Positions 7,386 through 16,566 of a DNA stretch of 61,376 nucleotides are shown here, one piece after another (within the stretch, counting starts at the first letter, position 1; each line of letters begins with the position of its first letter). This stretch comes from JOPF136 sp035541255. GTDB taxonomy: Bacteria; Acidobacteriota; Terriglobia; Acidiferrales; UBA7541. The position numbers and the translations under genes are program-made. The notes beneath the pieces are model-generated. The model was not told the DNA's origin and did not search any database. It worked only from the letters and a program-made list of their open reading frames with translations. Location of the stretch: positions 1 through 61,376 of the forward strand of contig DATKNR010000179.1 in assembly GCA_035541255.1 (NCBI GenBank). Direction: 5' to 3'.

Positions 7386-8936
7386 TCAGAGCGGTTTTCG
7401 CGGCGGATTCAGCGGGCGCCCGGACTCGAGCTGCATCAAGTTGTACGCCGCGCCGGCATGTCCAGGATCGAACCGCAGACATTGCCGGTAACTCTCCATG
7501 GCCTCCTGCCGCCTCCCCAGCCGAACCAGAGAATTGCCGCGGTTGTGAAAGGCTTCCGCGTACGCGGGAAAAATCGCGATGGCGCGGTCGTAAGCATCGA
7601 TGGCGCCGGCATCATCGCCCTCGCCTGCTCGCATGACGCCCAGCGAATACCAGGACTTGGCGCTCCTAGGCGAGGTTTCCACCAGTTTCGAATAAAAATG
7701 CCTGGCGTCGAGCCAGTCGAGATTGCGGAGGGCGGTCCGCGCGCCGAAGAGCAGCGCAGTAGCGACGAGCACCACCTTCCAGTGACGCGAGCGGGCCAGC
7801 AAGATCCCCGCGAGCAGCGACAGCCCGATGCTGGGCGCATAGACGAGGCGTTCCCCCATGATCGTGCCGATGGGAAATAAAATGTTGTCCGTCGCGCAGA
7901 AGAGAATTCCGTATGTGAGCGCCGGCGCGCGATACCGGCGATCCAGAGCCAGCAGCAGGAAGCCGAAGGCCAGAGCCAGCCCGGCCCATGCGCGCCAATC
8001 GTCCAGTCCCATTACCAATGGAAGCTGTCTATAGGAGTAATCCGCGGAAAGCGTGATGGGCACCACACTCTTCGCCAGGTACATCCATTGCACCCAAAGC
8101 GCGGTCAGAATCCTGCGCCCGGGGTCAACGAGAGCGGTTGGATTGTCGATGGCCGGAATCGTTCCGGGACCGCGCGAAACGGCAAAGTGCGCCGCGAGCG
8201 CCACAGCCACAATCAACCCAGCGCCGGCGGCCGCGATGAACTGCGTGCGGCGGGGCGTGTCCTTCGGTGGGAAAACGAGGGGCAGAGCGGCGAATGTCGC
8301 CGCGCTCTCCTTGGAGAACACCGCGAGCGCGAAGAGAACCAGTGGCCAGACGATGTGGCCCCGGTAATACAGGATCAGCGCGCCAAGGGCAAGCGCCGCG
8401 GCCAGCGTTTCCGCTGAGCCGACCACCGATGTGGTTGCTTCCGTGTGGATCGGCATCAGGGCGAAGAGGGTCGCGGCGATGAATGCCGGCCGCGGCGGCG
8501 TGGCCACTTCCAGCAGGAAGCGGTAAAGCAGCAGCACAACGGCGAGCCCCAACGCGAGGCCGACGGCGTGATAGATGGCGGGACGCGCGCCCCCGCCCCC
8601 CGCCCACACGAACGCCCAGAGCGTTTTCACCACCGGGCGGTAGAGTTCCTGGCCGCGGGCGTCGGGCCAGTAGCCCGAGGTCCAAATCGCCCCCAAGTGC
8701 CGCAATGAATGCAGCGGCTCACTCTCCACGATCAGTACGCGGTCGTCAAAAGCAAATCGGCAGGCCAGCGCGCCCACATTGGGCAGAAGAAACGCGGCGG
8801 TGAGCCAAAGCGCCGCTCGCGCGACGGGAGGCTGAGGTGGCGGAGGCGGCTCCGGCGGCGCGGTGCGCGGAGTGACGAATTGGGCGTCGCGCGCAGCCTG
8901 TTTGCGCTGCTGGCGGAGTCGGCTCTTCCGGCTCAT
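7386..8936 (-). CDS. TMTC-like membrane protein with C-terminal TPRs
   Basis: From the ATG at 8936 the product is 516 residues. It starts with a basic head and a proline-rich stretch, then a first membrane helix, an FDD motif in the following loop, and about ten more hydrophobic helices. The last hundred residues are TPRs, with SAKSWYSLG, AIDAYDRAI and AMESYRQCL. This layout (GT-C-type multipass domain with TPRs) matches the TMTC/PMT-like group of putative lipid-linked mannosyltransferases. It probably glycosylates exported proteins, but the acceptor is unknown. The upstream in-frame starts (8999 and 8984) add only non-coding-looking residues. It is co-directional with the hydrolase gene behind it. 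Confidence 0.75.
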   Translation of the reverse strand: MSRKSRLRQQRKQAARDAQFVTPRTAPPEPPPPPQPPVARAALWLTAAFLLPNVGALACRFAFDDRVLIVESEPLHSLRHLGAIWTSGYWPDARGQELYRPVVKTLWAFVWAGGGGARPAIYHAVGLALGLAVVLLLYRFLLEVATPPRPAFIAATLFALMPIHTEATTSVVGSAETLAAALALGALILYYRGHIVWPLVLFALAVFSKESAATFAALPLVFPPKDTPRRTQFIAAAGAGLIVAVALAAHFAVSRGPGTIPAIDNPTALVDPGRRILTALWVQWMYLAKSVVPITLSADYSYRQLPLVMGLDDWRAWAGLALAFGFLLLALDRRYRAPALTYGILFCATDNILFPIGTIMGERLVYAPSIGLSLLAGILLARSRHWKVVLVATALLFGARTALRNLDWLDARHFYSKLVETSPRSAKSWYSLGVMRAGEGDDAGAIDAYDRAIAIFPAYAEAFHNRGNSLVRLGRRQEAMESYRQCLRFDPGHAGAAYNLMQLESGRPLNPPRKPL

Positions 8937-9025
8937 CAGGGGACGGATCGCTCCGGGACTGCACGTGCGCGGTGAGTGTACCATCGGCGCACAGAGCACG
9001 GACGCGGCCCGGGCGATCGATTGTG

Positions 9026-9994
9026 TCAGGAACCTGGCGAGGCGCCCGCCGCGGAGGTCGGAGGAAGCTTTGCCGCATGCAGAGCGCCGAAAAACCCTGT
9101 TTCACGCCGCTCGAACTCCTGCGGGGCGCGTCCCAACGCCTGGGTATGTCCGGCGCCGGGCACGAGCCACATCTGTTTTGGCCCGATGGCCGCGGCGTAA
9201 ATGGCGCGCGTGTGGCGCGGCGGAATGTTGTGATCATCCAGGCCGCAAATGAGCAGGACCGGAAACGCGCGGGAAGCCACCGCCTGCTCGGGCGAGACGT
9301 CCTCGGCGCGGAAGCCGCCTTCCTTCTCCGCGCTGTGTAGTCCCATCACGGCCACCGGGCGGAACAGCGTCTTGCCCAGCAGCGGGCTCATGTGCAGGCC
9401 AGCATAGTCGTAGGCCACCTCGCGCAGGTTTCGGAACGCACTTTCCGCCACAACCGCCTCAATGCGAGGTTCAACGGCGGCGGATTGCAGTGCCACGGAC
9501 GCCCCCATCGATTCGCCGGAGGCGAACAGACAGTGGGGATGTTCCCGGGCTTCGAGCGCGTCCACAATCGCCCGCGCATCGTAGCGCTCGATCCAGCCGT
9601 ACGTGACCATGTTCCCTTCGCTGGCGCCGTGGCCACGCGCGTCCATCATCACCACGGAGAAGCCGTGGCGGAGAAGCAGTTCCGCTTGGCCAATCATGCC
9701 TGCGCGATTGTCGGAAACGCCGTGGAAGAGCAGCACCCAATCGCCGGTGGCCAGCGCGGGAGCGGAATGCACGATCCAACCGCGCAGCCGCACGCCGTCC
9801 CTGGCGACGACCTCGAAGTCTTGCCAGGTGGCCTGCACGCGGGCAAATGCCGCGCCGGCCTGCTCCACCAGCTCGGGCGTCAGCGGCCGTCGCCTGGGAT
9901 GCAGGATTCCGCCGCCGACTTCGTCCCCGGCCAGCGACTCCGCGGCCAGCAACACAACCAGCGCGATTCCGGCGATGCGCAGGAATATCCGCAT
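9026..9994 (-). CDS. Exported or membrane-anchored alpha/beta hydrolase
   Basis: The 322-residue product has an N-terminal hydrophobic segment (residues 4-22) that could be a signal peptide or anchor. The hydrolase fold follows: oxyanion region LFHGVSDNR, nucleophile elbow GESMGAS with Ser162, acid residue in CGLDDHNIP and catalytic His in GAGHTQ. This is the serine aminopeptidase/lysophospholipase-like (S33, Hydrolase_4) branch. The substrate cannot be told. It lies 60 bases downstream of the sigma54 activator gene on the same strand and may share its transcript. Confidence 0.85.
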   Translation of the reverse strand: MRIFLRIAGIALVVLLAAESLAGDEVGGGILHPRRRPLTPELVEQAGAAFARVQATWQDFEVVARDGVRLRGWIVHSAPALATGDWVLLFHGVSDNRAGMIGQAELLLRHGFSVVMMDARGHGASEGNMVTYGWIERYDARAIVDALEAREHPHCLFASGESMGASVALQSAAVEPRIEAVVAESAFRNLREVAYDYAGLHMSPLLGKTLFRPVAVMGLHSAEKEGGFRAEDVSPEQAVASRAFPVLLICGLDDHNIPPRHTRAIYAAAIGPKQMWLVPGAGHTQALGRAPQEFERRETGFFGALHAAKLPPTSAAGASPGS

Positions 9995-10054
9995 GGATAC
10001 GTTCCTGCCGAAGTATACGTCCCGGGCAGGGCGAATGTTCCGCGGAGGGCAGAG

Positions 10055-11482
10055 TCAGTTGGCGGAGTCTTTCAGGTTTTCGTATTCCTTTAATTTGCGG
10101 TAAAGGGTGGTCTTGCCGATGCCGAGCAGGCGGGCAGCGGCCAGTTTGTCGCCGCCCGTTTCGCGCAGCGCGCGGAAGATGGCGCGGCGCTCCAGCTCTT
10201 CCAATGGGGCCAGATCGTCCATGCCGAGGCTGCGCTCGAAAATGCCATGCTGCAGGTTGGTGGGCAGGTCGGTCAGCGCCAGCATTGTGCCTGTGCCCAG
10301 GGCCACGGCGCGTTCCACGGCGTTCTCCAACTCACGGACGTTTCCCGGCCAGTCGTAGGCCATCAGGCGGCTCATGGCTTCCTCGGAAATGCCCCGCACC
10401 GGGCGTTGCGGCTGGCTGAATTTTTCCAGGAACGAATTGACCAGCATGGGGATGTCGTTCTTGCGTTCGCGCAATGGAGGGAGCTTGATCTGCACCACGT
10501 TCAGGCGGAAATAAAGGTCCTGGCGGAACTGGTTCTTGCGAATGGCCTCTTCCAGGTCGCGGTTCGTGGCGGCAATCACCCGCACGTCAATCGTGACGCG
10601 CTCATTGGAACCGACGGGCTTGATCTCCCGCTCCTGCAGCGCTCGAAGCAACTTGGCCTGGAGGTCCACAGGCAGGTCGCCGATTTCGTCAAGGAACAGG
10701 GTGCCCCCGGCCGCGGTCTCCAGCAGTCCATGGCGGCTCTGCGTGGCGCCGGTGAATGCGCCCTTCACATAGCCGAAAAGTTCCGATTCGATCAGGGTGG
10801 GAACCAGCGCGGAGCAATCCACGGGAACGAACGGACGCTCTCGCCGCGGGCTGGAATAATGGATGGAGCGAGCCACCAGCTCCTTGCCCGTCCCGCTCTC
10901 GCCCAGGATGAGCACAGGACAAGTGTGCGGCCCCACCTTTTCGATCAACTGGTAGACGCGCTGCATCTTCGCGGACACGCCCACCAGCTCGCCAAAACCC
11001 GGACGGCTGCGCAATTCCTCGCGCAGCACGCGGTTTTCCCGCTCCAGGTCGAGCGCGCGCACCATGCGGTCGAGCTTCGCGCGCAGGTCAGCCACGTGAT
11101 ATGGCTTGGTGACAAAGTCCGCCGCACCCAGCCGCGTGGCTTCCACCGCCGATTCAATCGTCCCGTATTGGGTGAGCACCAAGACGGAAATCTGCGGATA
11201 GTTTTCGCGAATCCGGCGCAGCAGGTCGAGTCCGCCCAGCTCCGGAACGCGCATATCCGTCACGACCAGATCCACCGGATCCTGCTCGAGAATCTCCAGC
11301 GCTTCTTCCGTGGTGCGCGCGCCGCGAACAAGCAATCCGGCATCTTCCGCCACATCGGAGCACAGCTTGCGCGCCTCTTCCTCGTCGTCCACGACAAGGA
11401 CGGTGTGCGGGCCGGCACGGTGATTCACGATCGCTCCAGTGACGCCTGAGGAGTGGAAGTGCTCGGCAGAACCAGTCAGCAT
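10055..11482 (-). CDS. NtrC-family sigma54-dependent response regulator
   Basis: This 475-residue protein has the three-part NtrC layout. The receiver (residues about 27-145) has VVDDEE and the phospho-acceptor Asp76 in VVTDMRVP. The AAA+ domain (about 165-395) has Walker A GESGTGKE, the sigma54-contacting GAFTGA loop and FLDEIGDLP. The C-terminal Fis-type helix-turn-helix has LAAARLLGIGKTTLYRKL. All key residues are present, so it should open sigma54 promoters when phosphorylated. The ATG at 11482 is well supported by GGGAGGA six bases upstream. No histidine kinase gene is adjacent. A sigma54 promoter lies just upstream, which suggests autoregulation or control by another activator. Confidence 0.92.
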   Translation of the reverse strand: MLTGSAEHFHSSGVTGAIVNHRAGPHTVLVVDDEEEARKLCSDVAEDAGLLVRGARTTEEALEILEQDPVDLVVTDMRVPELGGLDLLRRIRENYPQISVLVLTQYGTIESAVEATRLGAADFVTKPYHVADLRAKLDRMVRALDLERENRVLREELRSRPGFGELVGVSAKMQRVYQLIEKVGPHTCPVLILGESGTGKELVARSIHYSSPRRERPFVPVDCSALVPTLIESELFGYVKGAFTGATQSRHGLLETAAGGTLFLDEIGDLPVDLQAKLLRALQEREIKPVGSNERVTIDVRVIAATNRDLEEAIRKNQFRQDLYFRLNVVQIKLPPLRERKNDIPMLVNSFLEKFSQPQRPVRGISEEAMSRLMAYDWPGNVRELENAVERAVALGTGTMLALTDLPTNLQHGIFERSLGMDDLAPLEELERRAIFRALRETGGDKLAAARLLGIGKTTLYRKLKEYENLKDSAN

Positions 11483-11829
11483 CAGCGTTCCTCCCGAGGC
11501 CGGAAAAGGCCGTCATACCGGAATGGTGCAGGCCGAGTGCCAAATCCGGAGCATCGAGAAAAATGCCGAAAGCTGTACTTCAGAACTAGTTAGCCGCGGC
11601 GGTAATCATATCGCAATTCCCGTACTGGTACACAAAAAACTCTTGGAACACCACTTCACTGGGATAACAACAGAGCTGGCAAGGGGATGCCGAAACCATA
11701 CGCTCAGTTTCAAAACGGGAATTCGCTCCATCCCCTTTTCCTGTGCAGCGCTCCCTTCCCTTCCAAGCGCTGAAATGTGACTCGGGCACCCAGCAATCCG
11801 TTTTGGTGAGCGATGCGCCAGCGGGACGT
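11483..11829. other. Upstream region of the NtrC-type gene
   Basis: About 350 bases lie between the propeller gene and the regulator gene, both on the minus strand. The part nearest the regulator has a sigma54 promoter (separate entry). The rest has lower GC than its neighbours and no convincing gene; open frames crossing it are antisense or overrun from the propeller gene. Activator-binding sites for the promoter would be expected here. Confidence 0.4.
11527..11542 (-). promoter_or_regulatory. Sigma54 (-24/-12) promoter of the NtrC-type regulator
   Basis: Read on the minus strand this is TGGCACTCGGCCTGCA, preceded by TT. The -24 box TGGCAC is perfect. The -12 box CTGCA differs from TTGCA by one base. 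Ten bases separate the GG and GC, as sigma54 requires. RNA would start near 11515, about 33 bases before the regulator's start codon, leaving room for its ribosome binding site. Position, strand and spacing all fit. Confidence 0.6.
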
Positions 11830-13893
11830 CTAACGCTTGGGTCCGCGCGGTGATGCGGCAGAACCGGAGGCGGAGCCGCCGAGCGGAAACTCCACGGCAT
11901 ACAAACCGTCCGTAGAGGAGGCAGCAAATACGGTGGACGAGGTGGCGCTGGCCACGACTGCTGGAAAGAACGCCTCGGCCAGAGTGCCTTCCAGGCGCGA
12001 CCAGGTAAGCCCGCGATCGCGGGAATAGAAGATGCCTCCGCTCTGGGCCGCGGCAAACACGTTTCCGGCAACGATGGCAACCTGCTGGATGGGAACCTGT
12101 GGCAGCCCGTTGCCGGCCTTTCGCCAGGTGTGACCGGAATCGAGCGAGACATAGAGTGCGCGGCTGCCGATGGCGAAAAAATTGGATTCGTCGGCCGCGT
12201 CCAGATGGAGCGCGCCGCCCGCATCCACGGGCAGATCGCGCCAGGCCCAGGAAGAGCCGGCATCGAGCGAGTAGACGATCCCGCGCAGCGAAACCGCCCA
12301 GATCCGCCGTCCATCGGGCGAAACCCGCACACTTCGCGTCGGCAGGCTCAGCGGGCCGAAGGGGACGGCACGCCACGTTTTTCCTTCGTCGTGCGACACC
12401 AGCAGAGCTTCCTCCGTGGCGGCGTACCAGGCTTCGGAGCAGAACGTCATATCGTTCACCACAGCGCGCAGTGGGCGCAATCCGGCCTCGTGCTTTTCCT
12501 CGCGCGCGGGCGGAAGATTGCGCCGCTTCAAAAGTAAAGGCTGCGATGGCTCCGAGGGGGGCTGGATGTCGCCGGAAAGCATTCCCGCGGGAGTCCAGGC
12601 ACCGCCCCTGAGAGAGGGGTCGTAGCGCATCAGGCCTCCGCGATCGAGTGCGGCCCACCAACCGCCCGGCGAGGCGTAAAGTCCGCGCACAGCCTCGCTG
12701 CGCAGCCCGGGGCCGAGCGGCTTCCAGGTGCGGCCGCCATCGTCGGTGGCCAGCAGCGGCTCCGGAGCGTCGGCCAGCACGGCTAGGACGCGAACGGGAT
12801 TGGTGGAATCGAGCGCAAGCGCGATGATGCGCCGGTGGTTGAATCCTTCGTTGGAGGCGCGGAAATTCTGTCCGCCGTCATCGCTCACCAGCACGCCCAG
12901 CTTCTGCGTGCCGAGCACGAGCCGTCCCGGAGTCGCTTCGCTCACCACGAGCCCGTTGACGCTCCAATCCGCCGGCGTCACCCGTCGCCAGGAACCGCCG
13001 CCGTTCTCCGATTTCCAGAGCCCTTCCGTTGTGCCGGCAAACAGAACCTGCGGGTGGTGCGGGTCCAGCCGGATCACGTGCGTCCGCCGGGCCGTATTCG
13101 GAATGCCACCGATTTTCCGCCAGAGCGCGCCGGCATTTTCGCTGCGGTAGATTCCGGAGCAGGCGCTGGCAAACACGCGGGAGGGACGGCTGCGATCCAC
13201 CACGATGCTCATCACATCCGAATCATCGATCATGCCCTCGTGAATCGAGTTCCAGTGGCGGCCGCCGTCGGTGGTTTTCCACGGCAGGTGGCTCGTGCCG
13301 ACATAAATCACATCCGGGTGGTGGGGATCCACGGCCACGGAATCGAGGTCGTGCAACGATGCATCTCCTTCGGGCGAAATGCGCTCCCAGTGCCCGCCGG
13401 CGTCAGCTGAACGGAACACTCCGTCCAGTGCGCCGGCCACCAGCATGTCGGGAGCGGATGGCGCAATCGCCACGGCACGCACGGCATGTCCGGCCAGTCC
13501 CGCGGGCTGCCAGGTGTGGCCCCCGTCTGTGGAGCGGAAAATGCCGCCGCCCGCGGCGGGATCGAGCGTCCAGCCTGTGGCGTACACCGTGCGGGCCTCG
13601 CGGGGGTCCACCGCCAGCGACTGGACAACGAAATCCGAGCGCGTTCCCGGTCGGCCAACCAGCTTCCAGCTTCGTCCCTCGTCTGCGGACGAAAAAATAT
13701 GGCCATCCACGGTGCCCAGATACAGGCGCCCCGGCTCCGATGGCGCCTGCACCAGGGAAATCACGTCGCCACCAGGCGGTCCCATGGGGTGCCACACCTG
13801 TCCGAGCACCGCGGGCGCGCCGGCGGCGAGCCACGCGCTTAGCACGAAAAGGCCGAACAGCGGGATACGGCGAGAATCGGAGCTTTCGTTCAT
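11830..13893 (-). CDS. Secreted Asp-box (sortilin/VPS10-like) beta-propeller protein
   Basis: The 687-residue protein has a signal peptide (residues about 10-31, ending near VLGQ). The rest is built from blades carrying Asp boxes: SADEGRSW, STDGGHTW, SADAGGHW, TTDGGRHW, SENGGGSW, SDDGGQNF, TDDGGRTW, SHDEGKTW, SLDAGSSW, SLDSGHTW and SRDRGLTW among them. About a dozen are visible. This is the BNR/VPS10 type of propeller found in exo-enzymes and extracellular binding proteins. No sialidase-type catalytic arginine set could be recognised by eye, so a binding or structural role is as likely as hydrolysis. It lies between the sigma54 activator and the OmpA-like barrel on the same strand. Confidence 0.82.
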   Translation of the reverse strand: MNESSDSRRIPLFGLFVLSAWLAAGAPAVLGQVWHPMGPPGGDVISLVQAPSEPGRLYLGTVDGHIFSSADEGRSWKLVGRPGTRSDFVVQSLAVDPREARTVYATGWTLDPAAGGGIFRSTDGGHTWQPAGLAGHAVRAVAIAPSAPDMLVAGALDGVFRSADAGGHWERISPEGDASLHDLDSVAVDPHHPDVIYVGTSHLPWKTTDGGRHWNSIHEGMIDDSDVMSIVVDRSRPSRVFASACSGIYRSENAGALWRKIGGIPNTARRTHVIRLDPHHPQVLFAGTTEGLWKSENGGGSWRRVTPADWSVNGLVVSEATPGRLVLGTQKLGVLVSDDGGQNFRASNEGFNHRRIIALALDSTNPVRVLAVLADAPEPLLATDDGGRTWKPLGPGLRSEAVRGLYASPGGWWAALDRGGLMRYDPSLRGGAWTPAGMLSGDIQPPSEPSQPLLLKRRNLPPAREEKHEAGLRPLRAVVNDMTFCSEAWYAATEEALLVSHDEGKTWRAVPFGPLSLPTRSVRVSPDGRRIWAVSLRGIVYSLDAGSSWAWRDLPVDAGGALHLDAADESNFFAIGSRALYVSLDSGHTWRKAGNGLPQVPIQQVAIVAGNVFAAAQSGGIFYSRDRGLTWSRLEGTLAEAFFPAVVASATSSTVFAASSTDGLYAVEFPLGGSASGSAASPRGPKR

Positions 13894-13972
13894 TCCGGAG
13901 ATAGGGCGAGGCCGGAGCTTCCGCAGCAGGCGGACGGCCCGCCGGCCTCGCTAAGGATGATTCTACCCGCCG

Positions 13973-16147
13973 CTACGGGTTTTTGGGCTCGTACTTGGCG
14001 CCCTGCGGAACCAGCGTAATCGTCATGGTCTGGTTGGCTTCTCCGCCGCCCTTCGCCCCCACCGTAGCGTGAGTTTCGATGGCGGAATCGGGCAGGCCGA
14101 GGCGCTTCACCAGATCGTCCTTCACGTTTTGCGCGCGGTCCTTGGCCAGTTGCTCCGGCGTGAGTTTGGCCTTGGCCTTCGTCTTCATGGCCTTCGACGC
14201 GGCCTCGTGCGTTTCGGACGGATCCGCAGTCGCTTCGATCACCAGTGTGGCGCCGGGGAACTGCTGGAAGCGCGGCGGCACTCCGTCGAGCGGCGGATTC
14301 TTACAGGCATTCGTGACGCTGGCACTGAACTTCTTGAAGGTGCAGCGTGCGATCTCGCGCGCCGGCTCGATGTTCTTCACCGTCACGGCCGCTGTACAGT
14401 CGGCAGCGCCGCCGGCGCCCTCCGCTCGCGCCGTCACCGGATAGTTGCCCGCGCTCAAGCCCGTGGTGTTGATGCGCACCGAAGAGCCAGAACCTTCCAC
14501 TGTCCCGCCGCTGGCATGCCACTGATAGGTGACCGGATACGGAAGTGCATTGCCGCTCGTGTCGGTGGCCATGGCGGTTACATCCACGTATTCGCCGGGA
14601 TACACGGGCGCGCTGGGGTTTGCCGAGCAGGTGAGCCGAGGCGCCGGCCGGCGCGTCAACTTAACCGTGGCGGCCGGACACTCTGCAATGAGCTTTCCGG
14701 TGCTGGCCCTGGCGTTGATCGTGTACGTACCCTCTCCGAGGCCCGAATAATCCCACCGGACCTGGGATCCGCTCCCCTCGATGCGCCCTCCGGACGCCTC
14801 GTAGCTGTAAGAAATGGGGCCGTTGTCGCTGGCCGAAGCGCGCGTGGTGATGTTCACGGGCGTGCCCGAGGTGGCTTCCACGACGTTGGGCTCCGCAATC
14901 TCCACGCCGCATTCGAGCGTCACCGGAGGAGGAACCTTCTTTTCAGGCACAAAGGTCGTGCCCGCGCGAATCACAAAGCCGTTGCGGTCCGACACCTGAT
15001 TGAGTCCAAACATGGAACGGTAGCCCAGATCGATGGCGAAACTCCTCCAGGGATAGAGCCGCACGCCGGACACGGAGCCGACCGGATCGCGCGGGCCGAA
15101 CGTGGTGTTCGGCGTCGCCGTGCCGAAGAAAATCACTCCGGTGTATTCGGAGATGATCTGGATGCGCTTGTCCGGGAACACGGTGAAGCCGAATCCGGGA
15201 CGGAATTGATTCGCCTGGTTCAGCAGCCTGTTTCCGCCGGAGTTCGGATCGATGGCAAATCGCACGGGAAGGTTCAGCACCATCTCCATGGTGTTGCCAA
15301 AGCGGTGGCTGGCCGCCACCATGAATTGGAAGTTGAACCTCCCGCTCTGCACCTCGTTGTCCAGCAGGTCGCTCAGCCCGGTCACCGTGGGAATAATGAA
15401 ATCGGTGCGGAGCGCGACCGCCAGCGGGCTCGAACGCGTCTGGGAAAACAGATTGTATTTGAATCCGAATTCGAAGGTGCCTACCCCTCCGCCGTTGTGG
15501 TTGGCAAACGGATAGTCTTCCACGTATGCCGCGCCCGCTGTCCCCGCGCCGCAATCAATATAGTGATAAATCGTGGGCTGGGTGCTGCTGTGCAGCGGCA
15601 CCAGCGGACAGCCGGCCAGCGTCGGATTCAGGCTGAGTTCGGTGGTCCGCCCGGCGTGGATGTGGGAATACGGCGTAAACTCCACAAACGCGGAAATGCG
15701 GTCCGTGATTCCCACGGCGAAGTCGAGATCCAGGTCCAGAACCGTCACGTCGCCCGGGGCGCGCGACTGCTTGTCCGCGCCGAAGCTGAATCCCACGGAG
15801 TGACGTCCGAGGGTCTCGCCGGATTCCAGGCTGAACGTCGTGCCGCGCTCACCCACCAGCGGGGTCACCGGTTTTACCGGACCATCCCACCAGGAGTTTC
15901 CTGACTTCTCGTCCGGCGGCGGAGCCGGAGCGGGATTCGCAGGCGCGGGATCGGCAGCCGGTGCCGGACTTGAGGTGGCGTTGGTCGATGCAGCGGTGCC
16001 CGGGCCGTCCTTCGATGCATCCTTCGACGCATCTTTCTTCTTCGCCGTAGCATCAGGTTTTGGCGTGTCGTCCCCTGACGCCCAGAGAGGGACGGCCAGC
16101 AGCAGTCCCAAGGAAAGTGCTGCCGCAGGTCGCACGAGCAGTCTCAT
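13973..16147 (-). CDS. Outer-membrane beta-barrel protein with Ig-like modules and OmpA-like C terminus
   Basis: The start is the ATG at 16147, since GGAGGAGG lies just upstream; this gives 724 residues. A signal peptide (residues 1-24, ending WASG) leads into a Lys/Asp- then Ala/Pro-rich low-complexity linker. A barrel domain of about 300 residues follows, rich in alternating aromatic strands. Two Ig-like modules come next, each with a YSYEASGG or YQWHASGG segment and WDYSGL or INTTGL. The C terminus has an OmpA-like fold: LVIEATADPS, then LAKDRAQNVKDDL and THATVGAKG. It probably spans the outer membrane and contacts peptidoglycan. It is divergent from the two-component pair, which could control it. 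Confidence 0.75.
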   Translation of the reverse strand: MRLLVRPAAALSLGLLLAVPLWASGDDTPKPDATAKKKDASKDASKDGPGTAASTNATSSPAPAADPAPANPAPAPPPDEKSGNSWWDGPVKPVTPLVGERGTTFSLESGETLGRHSVGFSFGADKQSRAPGDVTVLDLDLDFAVGITDRISAFVEFTPYSHIHAGRTTELSLNPTLAGCPLVPLHSSTQPTIYHYIDCGAGTAGAAYVEDYPFANHNGGGVGTFEFGFKYNLFSQTRSSPLAVALRTDFIIPTVTGLSDLLDNEVQSGRFNFQFMVAASHRFGNTMEMVLNLPVRFAIDPNSGGNRLLNQANQFRPGFGFTVFPDKRIQIISEYTGVIFFGTATPNTTFGPRDPVGSVSGVRLYPWRSFAIDLGYRSMFGLNQVSDRNGFVIRAGTTFVPEKKVPPPVTLECGVEIAEPNVVEATSGTPVNITTRASASDNGPISYSYEASGGRIEGSGSQVRWDYSGLGEGTYTINARASTGKLIAECPAATVKLTRRPAPRLTCSANPSAPVYPGEYVDVTAMATDTSGNALPYPVTYQWHASGGTVEGSGSSVRINTTGLSAGNYPVTARAEGAGGAADCTAAVTVKNIEPAREIARCTFKKFSASVTNACKNPPLDGVPPRFQQFPGATLVIEATADPSETHEAASKAMKTKAKAKLTPEQLAKDRAQNVKDDLVKRLGLPDSAIETHATVGAKGGGEANQTMTITLVPQGAKYEPKNP

Positions 16148-16566
16148 GTACTCCTCCTCCCAAACGCGCACCAGATACACGGAATCTCGCCTGAACCCGG
16201 CCCTGCGCCCCCGCTACGGACCGGTTCCCCCGCGAATCTGTTGAGAATGGCTGGGTCTCGTGAGAAACACACACCCACGGCCCCCTAAATCATGCCCGAT
16301 TCTATGCAACCCCGCTTCAAACCGCCAACTACAATTTTCTCGCGGTTAGTGTGAGGGCCAATAGTAGACCCTATTTCGGCGCCGGGGGGCAGGCGTCCGG
16401 CAGGCCCCGGCCTCTCGTCAGGGACGAGCGTGCCGCGTCGGCTTTGCGGCGCACACCAATCCGGGGCTGACACAAGCCAAAGTCCCGCGGCAGTCTGGCA
16501 CTGTTGCCGGGTTCAAACTGAACCGTTGCAACCAAACCCCGCCCATGCCTAATCTCTACGAGAGCC
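16148..16566. other. Divergent promoter region between the barrel gene and the regulator gene
   Basis: About 420 bases with no supported gene. It must hold the promoters of both the minus-strand barrel gene and the plus-strand NtrC-type regulator. A short perfect inverted repeat lies 42 bases before the regulator (separate entry). A TGGCAC and a TTGC occur at 16496-16507 but are too close together for sigma54. Short GC-rich inverted stretches occur near 16380-16410, without a T-run. Confidence 0.4.
16510..16524. promoter_or_regulatory. Possible operator: perfect inverted repeat
   Basis: GGTTCA-AAC-TGAACC has six-base arms and a three-base centre, a size suited to a dimeric helix-turn-helix protein. 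It lies 42 bases before the start of the NtrC-type regulator. The neighbouring Fis-type domain could bind it, but that is an inference. Confidence 0.25.

Noticed and set aside
14069..15904. Long plus-strand open frame (about 611 codons)
   Set aside because: It is antisense to the outer-membrane barrel gene, which has a signal peptide and strong ribosome binding site.
16496..16507. TGGCAC followed by TTGC as a sigma54 promoter
   Set aside because: The two boxes are only two bases apart; sigma54 needs five between TGGCAC and TTGC.
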